A stretch of 64,000 nucleotides of DNA from Pseudomonas muyukensis (GCF_019139535.1 NZ_CP077073.1:939001-1003000), one strand, 5' to 3'. Shown: positions 27,656 to 37,391, counted from the stretch's first letter. Translations and numbers: made by a program. Notes: a model not told the origin generated them from the letters alone.

Positions 27656-28648
27656 TCACCGCCCCTGCAGCAGCCACTGTGGAATCCGTCGTTCCAGGTA
27701 ATACCCCGGGTTACGCAGGCTGCCGTCCACGAAGCCAACGTGGCCACCCCGGCTGTGCAGTTCGAACTGCGTCCCTGTGGCCAGCTCATTGGCACTCGGC
27801 AGGCTGTGGCCGAACACGAATGGATCGTCGCTGGCGTGGATGATCAGCGTCGGCGTGCGGTTTTCGCCCAGGTAATAGCGGCTTGAGGCCCGCCGGTAGT
27901 AATCGTGGGCGTCGTTGAAACCATTGAGCGGCGCAGTGACTCGCCCGTCGAAATCCCAGAACGTGCGCAGGTTGCGCAGCGAGCCAAGGCGTTCGAGCGC
28001 GGCCAGCCCTTCGTGGTGGCCCTGGTCGCGAAAAAGCCGCTGCTTGTTGTGCACGTAGCCACGCATCTCGCGCATGAAATGCGCCTGGTAGACCTTCGAG
28101 AAACCCTGGCCGATGCGGTCGGCGCACTGGTCCAGGCGAAACGGCACCGACACTGCCACCGCCGCCTCCAGCAAGCTGGCCGAGCCACTTTCCCCCAGGT
28201 ACTTGAGCAGTACGTTGCCGCCCAGCGAGTAACCCACTGCATACAGCGGCGCCAGCGGTCGCTGGGCGCGCAGGTGCCGGAGGGTCTCGGCCAGGTCTTC
28301 GCTGGCGCCGGAGTGGTAGCTGCGTGGCAGCAGGTTGGGCTCGCCCGAGCACCCGCGCCAGTTCAGCGCGACGCTGGCCCAGCCGTGCGCCTGCAGCGCT
28401 TGCTGCAAGCCTTTGACGTAGGGCGAGTGGGATGAGCCGGTCAGGCCGTGCAGTACCAGCACCAGCGGTGCGTCAGGCCGGTGCGGGCCGTGCCAGTCGA
28501 GGTCGAGGAAGTCGCCGTCAGCCAGCCACAGGCGTTCGCGTTGGCGTGGCAGGTCGGGGAGTTTGCGCCACAGTGGCCCCCACAAGGTTTGCAGGTGGGG
28601 GTTGGACAGGCCGGTGGCCGGGCGGAAGGTGGCGCTGAGGCTGGACAT
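27656..28648 (-). CDS. yheT: YheT-family alpha/beta hydrolase
   Basis: A 330-residue cytoplasmic serine hydrolase of the YheT/EMB8 group. The nucleophile S141 is in GYSLGGN, the oxyanion region is LVLHGLTGSS, and the C-terminal HSRGGHVGF supplies the histidine. It begins NPHLQTLWGPL like its relatives. The natural substrate is not known; esterase activity is inferred. It lies 59 bp after the M16 pair on the same strand and may be transcribed with it. Confidence 0.87.
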   Translation of the reverse strand: MSSLSATFRPATGLSNPHLQTLWGPLWRKLPDLPRQRERLWLADGDFLDLDWHGPHRPDAPLVLVLHGLTGSSHSPYVKGLQQALQAHGWASVALNWRGCSGEPNLLPRSYHSGASEDLAETLRHLRAQRPLAPLYAVGYSLGGNVLLKYLGESGSASLLEAAVAVSVPFRLDQCADRIGQGFSKVYQAHFMREMRGYVHNKQRLFRDQGHHEGLAALERLGSLRNLRTFWDFDGRVTAPLNGFNDAHDYYRRASSRYYLGENRTPTLIIHASDDPFVFGHSLPSANELATGTQFELHSRGGHVGFVDGSLRNPGYYLERRIPQWLLQGR

Positions 28649-28707
28649 GCTGGGGGCTCGTGTTGTGCCCGCCTAGAGTGCCATGAAACAGCGCCACTGT
28701 ACCTGCG

Positions 28708-30087
28708 CTATTGGTCGGCTGTCGGCAAAGGCGGCAGGGGGGCCTGGTCCTGCGAGGGCCCGGTACTCACCGCGACGATGGCCTCGAGGTCAAGATGGCG
28801 CAATGCGTGGCGAACCTCTTGTGCCGTGAGGCGGGTGAGGTTGTCGACGTACGTGGACAGATGGTCATCCGCCAAGCCCTGGCGCCCCATCTGGGCCAGC
28901 AACTGGGCCAGCGACTGGTTGCGAGCGACCTCGCGCAATCGCTGGCCGGCCAGTTGCTGGCGGGCCAGAACCAGTTCCGACTGGGTTGGGCCGTCGACGA
29001 TGAATTGCCTGAGCACATCGGTCACCAGCGTTTGGGACGCGTCGTTGTAGCGCGCGTCGATCTCCCACTCGATGGCCAGTATTCCGCCGGCCTGCAAGGG
29101 AACCAAGGTGGACCGCACATCGTAGGTCAGCCCGCGCTGCTGACGCAGCACTTGCATCAACCGTGACTCGAGCCCGACGCCAAGCACCTGGTTGGCCAGC
29201 ACAAGGGCGGGATAGCCTGGCGCGTCCGGCAACAGCGGCAAGGGCAACGCCAGCAGCACGGTGTTACTGATGCCGGCTTGTTCCACGTGGATGATTTCCG
29301 CCTCTGGTGCCGGCAATGGCTCGGCATCGACTGCCGCCCAGCCTTGTGGCAGGGCCCGACAGATACGCTCGGCCAGGGCCTCGGCCTGGGGCCTGGACAG
29401 GTCGCCAACCAGCGAGATCTGCAGGTTGGTGGCGCTGTAGGCTCGTTTGTGGAAGGTCCTGACCGCGTCGCCTGTCACCGCCTCAAGCCCTGCTTGCGTG
29501 GCGCCCATGGCGTGGGCGTAGGGGTGGCCCTTGAACAGGTGCTGGAAGGTTTCGTGGCGAATACGCGGTCGCGGCGATGCATCTTGCCCAGCCTGCGCTG
29601 TCGAAACCTGGCGCCTGATACGCTCCACGGCCGCGTCGCTCAACGCCGGTTGCGCCACCATCGCGATCAGCAGGTCGACCGCTGGCGCCAGCACCTCGCG
29701 GTCGGCCAGGCTGCGCAGGCTCACGCTTGCATATTCGGCGCGCAGCCGCTTTTCGACGTTGACGCCAAGGCTATCGAGGCGCTCGTTGAACTGCTGGGCA
29801 TCCATTGCCTGGGTACCTTCGTCCAGGGTGTAGAGCGTCAGTGCGGCCAGCCCCGGGGTGTCGCCATCCTGTGTCCGACCTGCCTTGAAATCCAGCACCA
29901 GGTCGACCAGCGCAAGCTCATGGCTCGGCACGAACCTGACGGCTGTCCCTGTCTCGGTGTGCCAGTGCTGTACGTGCTTGCTGAGCTGTTCGGTCTGGTT
30001 CAGGTCAAGGCCGTGGGTCGAGCTGAACTGCTCGGGGATCAGGCCCGCGCCGGCCTGGGTCGGTTCGCTGCGAGTGGCGTCATGCAT
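28708..30087 (-). CDS. M16 peptidase, non-catalytic subunit (cytoplasmic pair)
   Basis: A 459-residue M16-fold protein. The zinc-binding HxxEH is missing; the matching place reads ALTLYTLDEG. The substrate-gripping C-terminal QQRGLTYDVRS is kept, as in the partner subunits of heterodimeric bacterial M16 proteases. No signal peptide. Its ATG overlaps the stop of the catalytic subunit by 8 bp. It would form a closed chamber with the upstream product and degrade or trim a small peptide. The target is unknown. Confidence 0.85.
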   Translation of the reverse strand: MHDATRSEPTQAGAGLIPEQFSSTHGLDLNQTEQLSKHVQHWHTETGTAVRFVPSHELALVDLVLDFKAGRTQDGDTPGLAALTLYTLDEGTQAMDAQQFNERLDSLGVNVEKRLRAEYASVSLRSLADREVLAPAVDLLIAMVAQPALSDAAVERIRRQVSTAQAGQDASPRPRIRHETFQHLFKGHPYAHAMGATQAGLEAVTGDAVRTFHKRAYSATNLQISLVGDLSRPQAEALAERICRALPQGWAAVDAEPLPAPEAEIIHVEQAGISNTVLLALPLPLLPDAPGYPALVLANQVLGVGLESRLMQVLRQQRGLTYDVRSTLVPLQAGGILAIEWEIDARYNDASQTLVTDVLRQFIVDGPTQSELVLARQQLAGQRLREVARNQSLAQLLAQMGRQGLADDHLSTYVDNLTRLTAQEVRHALRHLDLEAIVAVSTGPSQDQAPLPPLPTADQ

Positions 30088-31381
30088 GGGCGTGCTCCTT
30101 GCGTTGCAGGTAAGTGATGGTCATGCGCTCGGGGGTTAGCCAGGTTTTCGCAGCCGCTTGCAACTGCTCGGCGCTGATGTGTTCGACCAAGTGTTTTTCC
30201 TGGCCCAGCCGTTGTGGGTCAAACCCGCTGGCGGCGGCTTCGCCAATGACCTGTGCCTGTTTCTCGATGTCGTCGCCGGTGAAGGCCTGCTGGGCGAGCA
30301 GGCGAATCCGTGCGCGCTTGAGTTCCTGCGCTGTGGGAGGGCTTTCCTGCAACAGGGCGATCTGCTCCAGTACCCGCTGGCCGGCGGCATGCACGCTGGT
30401 TCCAGGCGAGGTATAGGCAGTCAGGGTCCATAGACCGTCACCGCGACTCAGATGGTCGTACTGCGCACGCACGCCCAGCAATTGCTCTTGCTCGGTGACC
30501 AGTCGGCGGATCAGGCGCGAACTGTTGCCTTCGGCCAGCAAATGGCAGATCAGCCGCAGTGCGTGGGCCTGCTCAGGGACTGTGGCGGTCGTCAGGCTGG
30601 CGGTGTTGAAGCTGATCAACAGGCCATTGCGCAGGCCCGGTTGGGTCAGCGTCTGCTCGCGGGGGGAGAGTACGGCGGGTGTTCCAGGGCGAACCACGGG
30701 CGGCATCGGCTGCGCCGGGATGGCATTGAAATGGCGCAACACCATGCTTTTCAATCGCGCCAAGGTGGTGTCGCCGACCACCACCAGGGTTGCGTTGTTC
30801 GGCCGGTACCATTGGCGATGCCAGGCGCGGATGGCGTGCGTGGTCATTTGCGCAAGGTCTTCGCGGTGGCCGATCACAGGGGTCGCATAGGGGCTGGTGC
30901 CATGGGCCAGGGTCAGATGACGTTCGTACGCCAAGCCCAAAGGCGAGTTGTCGACCTGGGAGCGCCGTTCGGCCATGACCACGGCCAGCTCACGGGTAAA
31001 GGGCTCTTCGCCCAGTGTCGCGCTGGCCATGGCGTCGGCCATGGCTTCCAGGGCAACCTCCAGGCGTGAGGCGGGCAGGGTCGCGGGGAAGTAGGTGGCG
31101 TCGTGGCTGGTATAGGCGCCGGATGTACCACCCAGGCGGCTGATCAGGCGCGAATACTGGCCGGGGGCGAGTTTGCTGCTGCCTTCGAACATCATGTGTT
31201 CCAGCAGGTGAGAGAGCCCGGACTGGCCGTTGGGTTCATGGCTGGCGCCCACGTGATACCACAATTGGGCGCAGGCCAGCGGGGCGCGATGGTCCTCGCG
31301 CAGGTACACCGTAAGGCCGTTGTCGAGGGTGAAGTGCTGCAGCGCTGACGTGGCAGCCGCTGGCGGAGAAAGGGCGGGCAT
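30080..31381 (-). CDS. M16 peptidase, zinc catalytic subunit (cytoplasmic pair)
   Basis: A 433-residue metallopeptidase with inverted zinc motif HLLEH (GLSHLLEHMMFEGS, near residue 60) and a downstream glutamate in VMAERRSQVD. It lacks a signal peptide, unlike its paralogue at 33568-34923, which suggests cytoplasmic action. Strong similarity to that paralogue over DNGL.V.LREDHRAP and WY.PNNATLVVVGD suggests duplication. The pair lies 98 bp downstream of rsmD. Peptide maturation (as for PqqF/PqqG) or peptide clearance are both possible. Confidence 0.87.
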   Translation of the reverse strand: MPALSPPAAATSALQHFTLDNGLTVYLREDHRAPLACAQLWYHVGASHEPNGQSGLSHLLEHMMFEGSSKLAPGQYSRLISRLGGTSGAYTSHDATYFPATLPASRLEVALEAMADAMASATLGEEPFTRELAVVMAERRSQVDNSPLGLAYERHLTLAHGTSPYATPVIGHREDLAQMTTHAIRAWHRQWYRPNNATLVVVGDTTLARLKSMVLRHFNAIPAQPMPPVVRPGTPAVLSPREQTLTQPGLRNGLLISFNTASLTTATVPEQAHALRLICHLLAEGNSSRLIRRLVTEQEQLLGVRAQYDHLSRGDGLWTLTAYTSPGTSVHAAGQRVLEQIALLQESPPTAQELKRARIRLLAQQAFTGDDIEKQAQVIGEAAASGFDPQRLGQEKHLVEHISAEQLQAAAKTWLTPERMTITYLQRKEHAHA

Positions 31382-31479
31382 GGCGTGAGTTGCTCCGTTG
31401 AGGCGATATGCCGGAGCAGTGTCATGCTGCTGAGCTGCCCGCCTGCGTTACATATGTCTGCAGGCGGGGAGTTTGTGCC

Positions 31480-32082
31480 TTAGCCGCGTTGCCACAGGGC
31501 GTAATGCACCTGCCCGGTCTTTTTCTCGCGGTGCAGGCGCCAGTTGCCCGGCATCGGCAGCGAGGAAGGGGACGCCTCGCTTTCGGTGTAGATCCACGCC
31601 TGCTCGCGCAGCCACTGGCCTTGTTCCAGCAGGTTGCAGGTGTTGGCCAGCAGGTCCTGGTGGAACGGCGGGTCGAGGAACACCACGTCGAACTGCTGCT
31701 TGGTCAGGCCTTGCAGGTAACGCAGGGCGTCGCTGTGCAGGATCTGCCCGCGCGGGCAGCGCAGCAGCTCCAGGTTGTGCTTGAGGTTGGCGATGGCCGC
31801 TGGGTTGCTGTCCAGCGCCACGGCGTCTTGCGCGCCGCGCGACAACGCCTCGAGCACCAGTGCGCCGCTGCCGGTGAAGGCATCGAGCACCCGGGCGCCC
31901 TCGATGTAGGGCGCCAGCCAGTTGAACAGGGTCTCGCGCACGCGGTCGGGGGTCGGGCGCAGGCCTTCGCCTTCCGGCACGGCCAGGCGGCGGCTGCGCC
32001 ACTCGCCGGCGATGATGCGCAGCTGGCCGGGGCCCTTGCTGGCGCCCGGGGCCGGGCGCGCGGTGGGGGTGGATCTTGGCAT
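31480..32082 (-). CDS. rsmD: 16S rRNA m2G966 methyltransferase
   Basis: A 200-residue SAM-dependent methyltransferase that modifies G966 of 16S rRNA during 30S assembly. It has GEWRSRRL near the N-terminus, RPTPDRVRETLFNWL, motif I DAFTGSGALVLEALSRGA, and catalytic DPPF. The ATG overlaps the upstream M16 stop by one base (TAATG), so it is the third gene of that operon. An inverted repeat CCCGCCTGC/GCAGGCGGG (31438-31446/31460-31468) follows the stop. Confidence 0.95.
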   Translation of the reverse strand: MPRSTPTARPAPGASKGPGQLRIIAGEWRSRRLAVPEGEGLRPTPDRVRETLFNWLAPYIEGARVLDAFTGSGALVLEALSRGAQDAVALDSNPAAIANLKHNLELLRCPRGQILHSDALRYLQGLTKQQFDVVFLDPPFHQDLLANTCNLLEQGQWLREQAWIYTESEASPSSLPMPGNWRLHREKKTGQVHYALWQRG

Positions 32083-33575
32083 TAGTGCTCCGGTACGCCG
32101 AGCGGCTGCTCGGCGGGTTTGTCAGTGGGGGCCGGCAGCGGCTGTTGCGCCACCTTCGGGCCGACGGTGACGATCACCAGCTGGTCCGCCGCGAGGTGCT
32201 TGTTCATCGCGGCCTTGACCTGCTCGACGGTCAGCGCCTGGGACTGTTGCATGAAATCTTCCAGCCAGCTCAGCGGCAAGTTGTAGAAACCGATCGCGCC
32301 CAGTTGGCCGACGATGCTGGCGTTGCTGGCATTGGACAGCGGGAAGCTGCCGGCCAGTTCGCGCTTGGCGTCGTCCAGTTCCTGTTGCGTGGGGCCGTTC
32401 TTCAGGTACTCGGCGAGGATGTCCTGGACCAGCTTGAGCGTGCCTTCGCTGAGCTCGGCGCGGGTCTGCAGGTTGATCATGAACGGGCCGCGCACCTGCA
32501 TCGGGCTGAATACCGAGTATACGCCGTAGGTCAGGCCGCGCTTCTCGCGCACTTCGCTCATCAGCCGGGTGCCGAAGGCGCCGCCGCCGAGGATCTGGTT
32601 GCCCAGCGACAGGGCGGCCCAGTCCGGGTCGTTACGGTCGATGCCCAGCTCGGCCAGCATCAGGTGGGTCTGCTTGGACGGGAAGTCGATGTGGGTCACC
32701 CCCGGCTTGGGCTCGACCGGCTGCTCGGGCTTGGCCAGGGCCTGGCCCTTGGGCAGGCCGGCGGAAACCTGGGCGGCGATGGCCTCGGCCTCGGTGCGGC
32801 TCAGATCGCCGACCAGGGCGATCACCGCGTTGCCAGCGGTGTAGGCCTTGGCGTGGAAGGCGCGCAGTTGCTCCAGGGTGATGCCGGGGATGGTCTGCGC
32901 GGTGCCGTCGCTGGGGTGGGCGTAGGGGTGGCTGGCATAGAGGTTGGCGAACAGCGTCTTGCCGGCGATCTTGCCCGGGTTCTGCTTCTCGTACTCGAAG
33001 CCGGCGAGCATCTGGTTCTTGATGCGCTTGAGGGCGTCCTCGGGGAAGCTCGGCTTGCCGACCACCTCGGTGAACAACCTGAGCGCCGGCTCGCGCTTGT
33101 CGGCAACGCTGAGGCTGCGCAGCGAGGCCACGGCCATGTCGCGGTAGGAGCCGTTGCCGAAGTCGGCGCCCAGGCCTTCGAAGCCCTCGGCGATGGCGGT
33201 CACGTCCTTGCCGGTCACGCCCTCGTTGAGCATGGCGTTGGTCAGGGCGGCCAGGCCCGGGACGCTGCCGTCCTGGCTGCTGCCGGCGGCGAAGGTCAGG
33301 CGCAGGTCGAACATCGGCAGCTCGCGGGCTTCGACGAACAGGACGCGGGCGCCTTCGGCGGTGGTCCAGTGCTGGATGTCCAGCTGACGGCGGCTAGGCG
33401 CCTTGCCGTCGAGCTCGGCCAGCGACTGCAAGGTATTGGCCGGGCGGGCGGCGGTGTCCGGCTTGGCGGCGTTGTCGGATTGGGCCGGGCGGGCCAGCAG
33501 TACGGCAACGGCCACCACCAGCACGATGATCGCCAGGCCGAACAGGGTGTAGCGCGGTGCGCTGCGATCACTCAT
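32082..33575 (-). CDS. M16 peptidase, non-catalytic subunit (envelope pair)
   Basis: A 497-residue M16-fold protein anchored by one N-terminal membrane helix (about residues 10-30). The HxxEH motif is replaced (ALTNAMLNEG), while REKRGLTYGVYS is retained, the normal pattern for the partner subunit. The start MSDRSAPRY overlaps the catalytic subunit gene by 8 bp (ATGAGTGA). Proline- and alanine-rich C-terminus. It is expected to act in the periplasm with the product of the upstream gene. Confidence 0.87.
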   Translation of the reverse strand: MSDRSAPRYTLFGLAIIVLVVAVAVLLARPAQSDNAAKPDTAARPANTLQSLAELDGKAPSRRQLDIQHWTTAEGARVLFVEARELPMFDLRLTFAAGSSQDGSVPGLAALTNAMLNEGVTGKDVTAIAEGFEGLGADFGNGSYRDMAVASLRSLSVADKREPALRLFTEVVGKPSFPEDALKRIKNQMLAGFEYEKQNPGKIAGKTLFANLYASHPYAHPSDGTAQTIPGITLEQLRAFHAKAYTAGNAVIALVGDLSRTEAEAIAAQVSAGLPKGQALAKPEQPVEPKPGVTHIDFPSKQTHLMLAELGIDRNDPDWAALSLGNQILGGGAFGTRLMSEVREKRGLTYGVYSVFSPMQVRGPFMINLQTRAELSEGTLKLVQDILAEYLKNGPTQQELDDAKRELAGSFPLSNASNASIVGQLGAIGFYNLPLSWLEDFMQQSQALTVEQVKAAMNKHLAADQLVIVTVGPKVAQQPLPAPTDKPAEQPLGVPEH

Positions 33576-34923
33576 GAGCGGACTCCTCGGGCAGTACATG
33601 GGCAACGCTCAGGCGTTCGCGGGTGAAGTAGGTGCGGGCGGCGGCCTGGATGTCCTGCGGGGTGACGCGCTTGAGGTCGTCGAGCTCGCTGTCGATCAGT
33701 TTCCAGGACAGGCCGACGGTTTCCAGCTGGCCGATGGTGGTGGCCTGGCTGCTGATGGAGTCGCGGTCATAGACCAGGCCGGCGATCACCTGGGCGCGTA
33801 CGCGCTCGAGTTCTTCGGCACTGGGCGGGGTGGTCTTGAGTTCGTCGAGCAGTTGCCAGACGCCTTTCTCGACCTCGGCCAGGGTCTTGTGCTTTTGCAC
33901 ATTGGGCGTGGCCGAGATCAGGAACAGGCTGTCGCCGCGGGTGAAGGCGTCGTAGCTGGACGAGGCGCCGGCCACCAGCTCCTGGCCGCGCTCCAGGCGG
34001 GCCGGCATGCGGGCGCTGTAGCCGCCGTCGAGCAAGGCCGAGATCAGCCGCAGGGCGTTGACGCTGCGCGGGTCCTTGGCGGTGGCCAGGGCCGGGACGT
34101 TGAAACCGTAGATCAGGCTGGGCAGTTGCGTGCGCAGGTGCAGGGTCAACTGGCGCTGGCCGGGCTCGGCCAGCTCCAGCGGCAGTTTGCTCGGCGGCAC
34201 GGCACGCTTGGGGATGGGGCCGAAGTACTTCTGCGCCAGGGCTTTGACTTCGTCGGGCTTGACGTCGCCGACCACCACCAGGGTGGCGTTGTTCGGCGCG
34301 TACCAGGATTCGTACCAGTGCCGCAGCTCCTCGACCTTCATGCGCTCGAGGTCGGCCATCCAGCCGATGGTCGGGGTGTGGTAGCCGCTGGCCGGGTAGG
34401 CCATGGCGCGGAACAGCTCGAAGGCCTTGGCGCTGGGCTGGTCGTCGGTACGCAGGCGACGCTCTTCCTTGATCACCTCGATTTCCCGGCTGAACTCATC
34501 GGCCGGCAGGCGCAGGCTGGCCAGGCGATCGGCCTCGAGCTCGAAGGCCACCGGCAGGCGGTCGCGGGCCAGCACCTGGTAATAGGCGGTGTAGTCGTCG
34601 CTGGTGAAGGCGTTTTCCTCGGCGCCGAGGTCGCGCAGGATGCGCGAGGCCTCGCCGGGGCCAACCTTGGCGCTGCCCTTGAACATCATGTGCTCGAGGG
34701 CGTGGGACAGGCCGGTCTGGCCCGGTGTCTCGTAGCTGGAGCCGACCTTGTACCAGATCTGCGAAACCACCACCGGGGCGCGGTGATCCTCGCGCACGAC
34801 CACCTTCAGGCCGTTGTCGAGGATGAATTCGTGGGTGGGTTGCACATCGGCGGCCAAGGCCGCGAGCGGCAGGCACAACGTGCCGAGCAACAGGCCTGCG
34901 GCGCGGCGGGCTAGAGCATTCAT
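33568..34923 (-). CDS. M16 peptidase, zinc catalytic subunit (envelope pair)
   Basis: A 451-residue secreted metallopeptidase. The signal peptide (about 24 residues, ending ALA-A) is followed by the M16 core with the zinc motif HALEH (GLSHALEHMMFKGS) and the third ligand in VIKEERRLRTD. The start MNALARR at 34923 is chosen because it begins the signal peptide; the frame continues upstream without conserved content. First gene of the operon M16-M16-rsmD, divergent from ftsY with 234 bp between. Substrate unknown. Confidence 0.9.
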   Translation of the reverse strand: MNALARRAAGLLLGTLCLPLAALAADVQPTHEFILDNGLKVVVREDHRAPVVVSQIWYKVGSSYETPGQTGLSHALEHMMFKGSAKVGPGEASRILRDLGAEENAFTSDDYTAYYQVLARDRLPVAFELEADRLASLRLPADEFSREIEVIKEERRLRTDDQPSAKAFELFRAMAYPASGYHTPTIGWMADLERMKVEELRHWYESWYAPNNATLVVVGDVKPDEVKALAQKYFGPIPKRAVPPSKLPLELAEPGQRQLTLHLRTQLPSLIYGFNVPALATAKDPRSVNALRLISALLDGGYSARMPARLERGQELVAGASSSYDAFTRGDSLFLISATPNVQKHKTLAEVEKGVWQLLDELKTTPPSAEELERVRAQVIAGLVYDRDSISSQATTIGQLETVGLSWKLIDSELDDLKRVTPQDIQAAARTYFTRERLSVAHVLPEESAHE

Positions 34924-35157
34924 ACGGTGTTTAACCTGTTCGGCGGCCCGCTTGGGTTTAGCGTCGGCGGGCCAGGAGGTGCTAGGATACTGATCCGGTT
35001 GCCTGGCGACCATGCCTGTCGCCGTTCTGGCCCGCAGGCCCTTACGACAAAACGTTGCGCATGAACCAGATGGCTCCACGGTAGTCTGTTCTGCGTGACT
35101 CGAGAATTCCCGATGCGCCGCTGCTGGCCCATCGCTACCCTGAGATAGCCGTCTTCC

Positions 35158-36723
35158 ATGTTTGGTTCCAACGACGACAAAAAAGCGCCGGCCGAGGCTG
35201 GCGAGAAGAAAGGCCTGTTCAGCTGGTTTCGCAAGAAGCCGCAGCCCACTGTCGCCGAACAGCCGCAAGCCCCTGAACCGCAGGCCGTAGAGCCGACGGC
35301 GCCGGTCGAGCCGGTTGCCGCGGCCGAACCGCCTGCCCCGCTCGAGCCGGTTGCGCCAGTGGCCCCGGTGGTCGAGGCGCCCGCGCCCGAGGCGGTGGCG
35401 TCCGTGCCTTCGCTGGCCCAGGCGGCAGATCCTGTCGTGCAGGTGCAAGCCGTCGAGCCGCAGGCCCAAGAGCCCGTCCAGCCCGCTCTGGTCGAGCCTG
35501 AGCCGACTCCGCCAGCCCCAGCCCCAGCCCCGGAGCAGGCGCCTGCCGCGCCGGTCAGCAACCTGGTTCTGCCGGTTGCCGAAGAGCCGGTGGCGCTGGT
35601 CCCTGATCTTGAGCCCAAGGCGCCGCCGGCCATTGCGCAACGTCCGACAGTCGAGCCGGAGGTAGTCGAGGCCGCCGTGCTGGCGCCAGTGGTAGTCGAA
35701 CCCGTCATGGCCGCCGTTTCAGCGGAACCAGCACCGGAACCGGAACCAGCACCGGAGCCAGAGCCGACCCCCGTCGCCACCGAACAGGCCAAGCCTGGCT
35801 TCTTCGCCCGCCTCAAGCAGGGCCTGTCGAAGACCAGCGCCAGCATCGGCGAAGGCATGGCCAGCCTGTTCCTGGGCAAGAAAGTCATCGACGACGACCT
35901 GCTCGACGAGATCGAGACCCGCCTGCTCACCGCCGACGTTGGCGTCGAGGCCACCTCGACCATCGTCCAGAACCTCACGCAGAAGGTCGCCCGCAAACAG
36001 TTGGCCGACGCCGACGCGCTGTACAAGTCGCTGCAGGACGAACTGGCCGCGCTGCTGCGCCCGGTCGAGCAGCCGCTGAAGATCGAGGCGCAGAACAAGC
36101 CCTACGTGATCCTCGTGGTCGGCGTGAACGGTGCCGGCAAGACCACCACCATCGGCAAGCTGGCCAAAAAGCTGCAGCTCGAAGGCAAGAAGGTCATGCT
36201 CGCCGCCGGTGACACCTTCCGCGCTGCCGCGGTGGAGCAGTTGCAGGTGTGGGGCGAGCGCAACCAGATCCCGGTGATCGCCCAGCACACCGGTGCCGAC
36301 TCGGCCTCGGTGATCTTCGACGCCGTGCAGGCCGCCAAGGCCCGTAACGTCGATGTGCTGATCGCCGACACCGCCGGGCGCCTGCACACCAAGGACAACC
36401 TGATGGAAGAACTGAAGAAGGTTCGGCGGGTCATGGGCAAGCTGGACGCCGAGGCGCCGCACGAGGTGCTGCTGGTGCTCGACGCCGGTACCGGGCAGAA
36501 CGCCATCAGCCAGGCCAAGTACTTCAACCAGAGCGTCGAGCTGACCGGCCTGGCCCTGACCAAGCTGGACGGCACGGCCAAGGGCGGGGTGATCTTCGCC
36601 CTGGCCAAGCAGTTCAATATCCCGATCCGCTTCATCGGTGTGGGCGAAGGCATCGACGACCTGCGCACCTTCGAGGCCGAACCTTTCGTCAAGGCGCTGT
36701 TCGCCGAGCGGGAACCTTCATGA
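35158..36723 (+). CDS. ftsY: Signal recognition particle receptor FtsY
   Basis: GTPase that docks SRP-ribosome complexes at the inner membrane. At 521 residues it is long because of a Pro/Ala/Glu-rich acidic N-terminal A domain (about 20-220) after a basic start with KKGLFSWFRKK. The NG domain follows: GVNGAGKTTTIGKLA (P-loop), DTAGRLHT, and TKLDGTAKGG. The last codons overlap the ftsE ATG by 4 bp (ATGA). First gene of ftsY-ftsE-ftsX. Confidence 0.97.
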   Translation: MFGSNDDKKAPAEAGEKKGLFSWFRKKPQPTVAEQPQAPEPQAVEPTAPVEPVAAAEPPAPLEPVAPVAPVVEAPAPEAVASVPSLAQAADPVVQVQAVEPQAQEPVQPALVEPEPTPPAPAPAPEQAPAAPVSNLVLPVAEEPVALVPDLEPKAPPAIAQRPTVEPEVVEAAVLAPVVVEPVMAAVSAEPAPEPEPAPEPEPTPVATEQAKPGFFARLKQGLSKTSASIGEGMASLFLGKKVIDDDLLDEIETRLLTADVGVEATSTIVQNLTQKVARKQLADADALYKSLQDELAALLRPVEQPLKIEAQNKPYVILVVGVNGAGKTTTIGKLAKKLQLEGKKVMLAAGDTFRAAAVEQLQVWGERNQIPVIAQHTGADSASVIFDAVQAAKARNVDVLIADTAGRLHTKDNLMEELKKVRRVMGKLDAEAPHEVLLVLDAGTGQNAISQAKYFNQSVELTGLALTKLDGTAKGGVIFALAKQFNIPIRFIGVGEGIDDLRTFEAEPFVKALFAEREPS

Positions 36724-37391
36724 TCCGATTCGAACAGGTAGCCAAGCGCTATCCCAACGGCCATGTCGGCCTGCACGAACTGAGCTTCCGGGCGCGTCGT
36801 GGCGAGTTCCTGTTCGTCACCGGCCATTCCGGCGCCGGCAAGAGCACCTTGCTGCGCCTGCTGCTGGCCATGGAGCGCCCGACCAGCGGCAAGCTGCTGC
36901 TGGCCGGCCAGGACCTGGGGCAGATCAGCAACGCGCAGATTCCATTCCTGCGCCGGCAGATCGGCGTGGTGTTCCAGAACCACCAACTGCTGTTCGACCG
37001 CACCGTGTTCAACAACATCGCCCTGCCGCTGCAGATCCTCGGCCTGTCCAAGGCCGAGATCGCCAAGCGGGTGGACTCGGCACTGGAGCGTGTGTCGCTG
37101 AGCGACAAGGGCGAGCTGTTCCCGGCCGACCTGTCCACCGGCCAGCAGCAGCGCGTCGGCATCGCCCGCGCGATCGTCCACCAGCCCGCCTTGCTACTGG
37201 CCGACGAACCCACCGGTAACCTCGACCCGCGCCTGGCCGCGGAGATCATGGGCGTGTTCGAGGACATCAACCGCCTCGGCACCACGGTGCTGATCGCCAG
37301 CCACGACCTGGCGCTGATCGCGCGCATGCGCCACCGCATGCTGACGCTGCAACGCGGCCGCTTGATCGGCGATGGGGAGGCCGGGCAATGA
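36720..37391 (+). CDS. ftsE: Cell division ABC-type ATPase FtsE
   Basis: Cytoplasmic ATPase (223 aa) that with FtsX controls activation of septal peptidoglycan hydrolases at the division ring. Walker A is GHSGAGKST, the signature is LSTGQQQRVG, and Walker B LLADEPTGNLD. Both gene ends overlap neighbours by 4 bp (ATGA with ftsY upstream and ftsX downstream), indicating coupled translation and matched amounts. Confidence 0.97.
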   Translation: MIRFEQVAKRYPNGHVGLHELSFRARRGEFLFVTGHSGAGKSTLLRLLLAMERPTSGKLLLAGQDLGQISNAQIPFLRRQIGVVFQNHQLLFDRTVFNNIALPLQILGLSKAEIAKRVDSALERVSLSDKGELFPADLSTGQQQRVGIARAIVHQPALLLADEPTGNLDPRLAAEIMGVFEDINRLGTTVLIASHDLALIARMRHRMLTLQRGRLIGDGEAGQ

